Shown: positions 60,968-64,000 of the stretch, piece after piece
How positions within the stretch are numbered: position 1 is the stretch's first letter
Layout of the letters: the number at the start of each line of letters is the position of its first letter
Assembly (NCBI RefSeq): GCF_001984155.1
Contig: NZ_MTQO01000050.1
Span: forward strand, 496,001-560,000
From: Actinosynnema sp. ALI-1.44
GTDB lineage: Bacteria > Actinomycetota > Actinomycetes > Mycobacteriales > Pseudonocardiaceae
Length of the DNA stretch: 64,000 nt
Reading direction: 5' to 3'
Notes under the pieces: generated by a model
What the model was told of the DNA's origin: nothing
The model's database searches: none
Seen by the model: only the letters and a program-made list of their open reading frames with translations
Translations under genes and position numbers: made by a program

Positions 60968-62976
60968 TGACATGGGTCGTGGTGGTGGTCGGCGCCGCGC
61001 TGTTCATGGCAGCGCGACGCCGGCGCAGACGCACATGGCCACTGCCGGAACGCGGGCGGCGCAAGGCTTTCCTGACCGTCGCCACGATCCTCGGTCTTCA
61101 GCTCGTCGTTTTCGCCCCGTCTGCCGTCGCGCAGACCTGTGACAACGCGCCGAACCCCGAACGACCCACCGCGGGCATGGTCGCGGCCCTCGACGCACCC
61201 CGCCCCACCCACGGAACTCCTGGTACCACGTACAACACGTACGGCTACGCGGGCCAGGTATGGCACGTCTACGACGAGAGCTGCGGCATCGTCGGCAAGG
61301 CCATCACCGACCCGGACGCCACGATCGGCAACTGGATGGGAAACCAGTTGTTCGACGTGGGCAAGAACTTCGTCGCCGCCACCAACGGCGTGCACTACGC
61401 GCTGGCGTACGACGAGCTGATGGGACCGCTCGACAAGGCCATCGACGGCGCGACGAAGGTGTTCTACGACAACATCTACGTCAAGTGGTTCGGCCTCGCC
61501 GCGGTGATCCTCGCGGTGCTGCTGTTCCGCTACATCTGGCGTGGTGACCTGGCCGCGGTGTCCAGACGCGGGTTGTGGGCGCTGGCCGCGATGTGGGTCG
61601 CGACGTCGTTCATCATCGTCGGTCCGCTGTACAAGGAAGTGGAAGAGCGCTTCCTGTCCAAGACGACCCAGATCCAAGCGGGCTTCCTGGCCGACAACGC
61701 GCCGGAGTCCGACCTGCACGCGTTGCCCGAGGCGTTGCACGACCGTGTCGTGTACCGCAACTGGGTGCGCGGGGTGTTCGGCAGCGAGGACGCGCCGGAG
61801 GCCAAGCAGTACGCCAAGGATCTGCTGGCCGCGCAGGCATGGACGAAGACGGACTCGACCGACACCGTGGACGACGCCGCGCTGCAGGCGAAGAAGGCGA
61901 AGTACAAGGAGATCGCGGGCAAGCTCGGTCCGACGAAGGGCAACTTCGCCGGTACCGACGGCAGCCGGACCGGCTCCGGTTTCCTCGCGCTGTTCCAGGG
62001 CATCGTGTACTCGCTGTTCCAGCTGTTCGCCAAGCTGGGCATCCTGCTCGCCCAGGTGCTGCTGCGGATCTTCCTGCTGGCGACGCCGCTGATCGGGCTG
62101 ATCGCGATCCTGTACCACGACCTGCTGCGCAAGGTCGCCCGCGCGGCCGCCGCGGTCGTGCTGAACGTGCTGGTGCTCGCCGCGCTCGCCGGAATGCACG
62201 TCCTGCTGCTGAACGCGATCTTCAACGCCGGTGACAGCCTGCCGACGATCGCGATGATGGCGTTGGCCGCGTTGATCACGGTAATCTTCTTCGTCATAGG
62301 CAGACCTGTGCGCAGAATGTGGCAGATGGTCGAGCTTTCCGTCGGCGCGGTTGGCGGAGCCATGCCGTCCGCGGGGCCGGGTGTGTTCTCCCGGTTCCGC
62401 CGCAAGGGCGACCAGCGCACACCGCAGGACGAGTTCTGGGACAACGTGCGCGATACCGACACCGACGACGAGCAGACGGTTCGCCGTGACGGCCGTCGTC
62501 CCCGCCCCGAGGCGGCGAACCCCGTCGCGGCGAGCGCGGAACGCATGGACCGCAACACGCCCACGGGCTCCAGCCGGACCGCGATCGGTGCCTCCGGCAC
62601 AGCGGTGTTCGGGTCGGTCGACGACGATCGGGGCCTGCCACCGGCCCGGGGCCCGGCAGGCGCGTTGCCGCCGGCGCAGGGCAGCAGCCGGATCGTCGAC
62701 ACGGCACCGGTCGCGAGCCGCGAGTGGGACCGGTCCGAAGACGCGGTCGTCGTGCCGTCCCGGGTCATCGCGCCACGACAACGTGACGAAGTCACGGTGT
62801 ACGACCCACCGCCGGTCGTCTCACCGAGACCGGCGGAGACCGAGGTGGTCGCGGGCAGGCCGGTGCACGTGATCTTCCGGCCGTCGCGCGGTCTGGAAGT
62901 CCGTGACAACGCAGCGCCACGAAGGCCACTACCTATGCATGACGGGCCGCGCGACACCGACGCGTACATAAGGTGA
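60964..62976 (+). CDS. Polytopic membrane protein (VirB6/TrbL-like)
   Basis: 670 residues. A first helix and signal-like helix (about 1-60) end near an AVAQTC processing-type site. Several helices follow (about 178-220, 340-460), then a long disordered cytoplasmic tail rich in Arg, Asp and Pro. The topology and place after VirB4 fit the VirB6/TrbL channel component in Gram-positive-type systems. Function inferred from context. Confidence 0.65.
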   Translation: MMTWVVVVVGAALFMAARRRRRRTWPLPERGRRKAFLTVATILGLQLVVFAPSAVAQTCDNAPNPERPTAGMVAALDAPRPTHGTPGTTYNTYGYAGQVWHVYDESCGIVGKAITDPDATIGNWMGNQLFDVGKNFVAATNGVHYALAYDELMGPLDKAIDGATKVFYDNIYVKWFGLAAVILAVLLFRYIWRGDLAAVSRRGLWALAAMWVATSFIIVGPLYKEVEERFLSKTTQIQAGFLADNAPESDLHALPEALHDRVVYRNWVRGVFGSEDAPEAKQYAKDLLAAQAWTKTDSTDTVDDAALQAKKAKYKEIAGKLGPTKGNFAGTDGSRTGSGFLALFQGIVYSLFQLFAKLGILLAQVLLRIFLLATPLIGLIAILYHDLLRKVARAAAAVVLNVLVLAALAGMHVLLLNAIFNAGDSLPTIAMMALAALITVIFFVIGRPVRRMWQMVELSVGAVGGAMPSAGPGVFSRFRRKGDQRTPQDEFWDNVRDTDTDDEQTVRRDGRRPRPEAANPVAASAERMDRNTPTGSSRTAIGASGTAVFGSVDDDRGLPPARGPAGALPPAQGSSRIVDTAPVASREWDRSEDAVVVPSRVIAPRQRDEVTVYDPPPVVSPRPAETEVVAGRPVHVIFRPSRGLEVRDNAAPRRPLPMHDGPRDTDAYIR

Positions 62977-62989
62977 GAGGAGGAGACTG

Positions 62990-63643
62990 ATGCCCATCCG
63001 GACCAACCGTGGCCGCGCCGCGGTGTACCGCAGGCTCTGGGGATGGCCGCTCCGCTCGCCGAGGCACCTCGTTGTCACGGGGTTGTTCCTCCTGGCGATC
63101 ATCCTGTTCATCGCATACGTCGTGCCGAGGCTCACCGGCGGTTCGCCGTCCGCGCAGCCGCCGGCCACGACCAAGTCGTCGACTCCGGGGGCGACGCCGA
63201 AGTCCCCGACGCCGACCCAGGGCGCGCCCGGTGTCGTCCCCCCGGCTGCCCAGGGCGGCGGCAGCCAGCCGTCGCAGACGCTGACCGAGACCAGGCAGCC
63301 GGTGTCGGAGAACAAGACCCCGGCCAAGGCCGATCCCGCCGCGCTCGACATGGCGCTGAAGTGGGCTGAAGCGTTCGTCACCCACCCGGACGACATCAAG
63401 CCGGAGGACTGGCTCAACAAGCTGAAGGCGTACACCACCGACGAGTACTTCGGCGCCACGTTGTCCAAAGTGGACCCGAAGTCGGTCGCGCAGAGCAAGG
63501 TCCGCGGCGGGCCCGCGGCGACGGCGGACTCGTACACCAGCTCCGTCACCGTCGACATCCCCACCGACGTGCGGAAGCTGCGTCTCACCCTGGTCAAGAC
63601 CGACAACGGTTGGCGTGTCAACGAGCACACCGAGGTGGATTAG
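62990..63643 (+). CDS. VirB8/TcpC-like single-pass membrane protein
   Basis: 217 residues with a GAGAGGAGG-type site. One transmembrane helix (about 28-46), a Pro/Ser/Thr-rich linker (about 50-115), then an extracellular domain of about 100 residues (MALKWAEAFVTHPDD onward, ending DNGWRVNEHTEVD). The layout matches the VirB8/TcpC-like assembly proteins of Gram-positive conjugation systems. No lipobox. Confidence 0.65.
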   Translation: MPIRTNRGRAAVYRRLWGWPLRSPRHLVVTGLFLLAIILFIAYVVPRLTGGSPSAQPPATTKSSTPGATPKSPTPTQGAPGVVPPAAQGGGSQPSQTLTETRQPVSENKTPAKADPAALDMALKWAEAFVTHPDDIKPEDWLNKLKAYTTDEYFGATLSKVDPKSVAQSKVRGGPAATADSYTSSVTVDIPTDVRKLRLTLVKTDNGWRVNEHTEVD

Positions 63644-63645
63644 TC

Positions 63646-64000
63646 ATGCGGCTGGCGGTGTTCCTGAGCATCGCCGCGGTGCTCGTGCTCGCGGCGATCA
63701 TGACAACCGGAGCCGTCACTTCCGTCATCTCGTCGACCCAGAACACCCAGAACGTCAGCCTGGCCAGTTGCAACGCCTCGATCGGCCCGATCACGGCGGC
63801 GGGGTCCGGCGGTCAGATGGACGCGAGCAAGCTCAACGACGAGCAGCGCGGCAACGTCGCGCAGATCATCGCGATCGGCAAGGACAGGAAGCTGCCGCCG
63901 CTGGCCTGGCAGGTCGCGATCCAGGCGGGGATGACCGAGTCGGGGTTGCGCAGTCTGAACTACGGCGACCGGGACTCGCTCGGCATCTTCCAGATGCGCC
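63646..64000 (+). CDS. Cell-wall hydrolase of secretion operon, partial
   Basis: The frame from the ATG at 63646 is open to the window edge. A signal-anchor helix (about 1-25) leads to a lysozyme-like helper region ending TESGLRSLNYGDRDSLGIFQ, a signature seen before NlpC/P60 domains in actinobacterial conjugation and phage-like proteins. Likely role: opening peptidoglycan for the secretion apparatus (VirB1-like). The catalytic domain lies beyond the window. Confidence 0.75.
   Translation, partial: MRLAVFLSIAAVLVLAAIMTTGAVTSVISSTQNTQNVSLASCNASIGPITAAGSGGQMDASKLNDEQRGNVAQIIAIGKDRKLPPLAWQVAIQAGMTESGLRSLNYGDRDSLGIFQMR

Noticed and set aside
57890-60973. A 1027-codon open frame on the minus strand across the whole VirB4 gene
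   Set aside because: It is a GC-bias shadow: composition is Arg/His/Val-rich without domain motifs, and the plus-strand frame has clear Walker motifs and overlapping operon neighbours.
1-64000. CRISPR arrays and insertion sequences with terminal inverted repeats
   Set aside because: None seen: no spaced direct repeats of CRISPR type and no transposase with flanking terminal repeats.

Overview
The window is GC-rich actinobacterial chromosome. AdnA/AdnB, XRE-DUF5753/DUF397 pairs, ESX-type EspG and DUF3558 genes, a TIGR04222 protein and a gene block that mirrors Mycobacterium tuberculosis Rv2228c-Rv2236c all point to the Pseudonocardiales (relatives of Amycolatopsis, Lentzea or Kibdelosporangium). 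The genus cannot be fixed from the sequence alone. GTG and TTG starts and 4-nt start/stop overlaps are common.

Layout. 1-3551: two tandem, exported Agd3-like (CE18-type) deacetylase paralogues; the first runs off the left edge. 4175-10650: the AdnAB double-strand-break helicase-nuclease. 10624-13338: DoxX-like protein, K+ channel, LexA-family repressor and a small membrane protein. 13374-17473: two tandem membrane-anchored zinc metallopeptidases and a DUF2207 membrane protein. 17483-21083: an M16 peptidase pair (one catalytic, one not) with NudC. 21097-23564: gluconokinase, a PH-like membrane protein and an XRE/DUF397 regulator set. 23553-27278: a compact ESX-accessory operon (EspG, PPE-like, DUF3558 lipoprotein, small partner). 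27396-28619: an orphan amino-acid-binding lipoprotein.

28934-35768 is a translationally coupled jetA-jetB-jetC operon of the type II Wadjet (TIGR02677/02678/02680) anti-plasmid family. No jetD nuclease gene lies next to it. 35845-43988 holds the block shared with mycobacteria: CobD, TIGR04222, SURF1, RidA, fructosamine kinase, PtpA-type phosphatase, CobC-like aminotransferase, NIF3, zinc-ribbon coiled coil, and RNase H/phosphatase. 43957-47904 has two flavin monooxygenases, each divergent from or beside a TetR regulator with visible inverted-repeat operators; the second is TetX-like.

48068-52591 is a decay zone around rnpB. It holds a frameshifted and internally deleted serine recombinase, a 62-codon stub of the sulfone monooxygenase SfnG, and a broken HxlR regulator joined head to head with a reductase that lacks its N-terminus. 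52581-54767 has an ArsR-SRPBCC fusion with a strong promoter, embedded operator and probably leaderless start, followed by a secreted hydrolase.

55871-57206 carries fragments of a class III lanthipeptide synthetase that run in frame into a recognisable lanthipeptide precursor. These are followed by a terminator hairpin and then by a perfect LexA/SOS box over a perfect TATAAT with only a 23-codon ORF behind it. 57207 to the right edge is the start of a type IV secretion/conjugation-type operon (VirB2-like, small membrane protein, VirB4 ATPase, VirB6-like, VirB8-like, cell-wall hydrolase).
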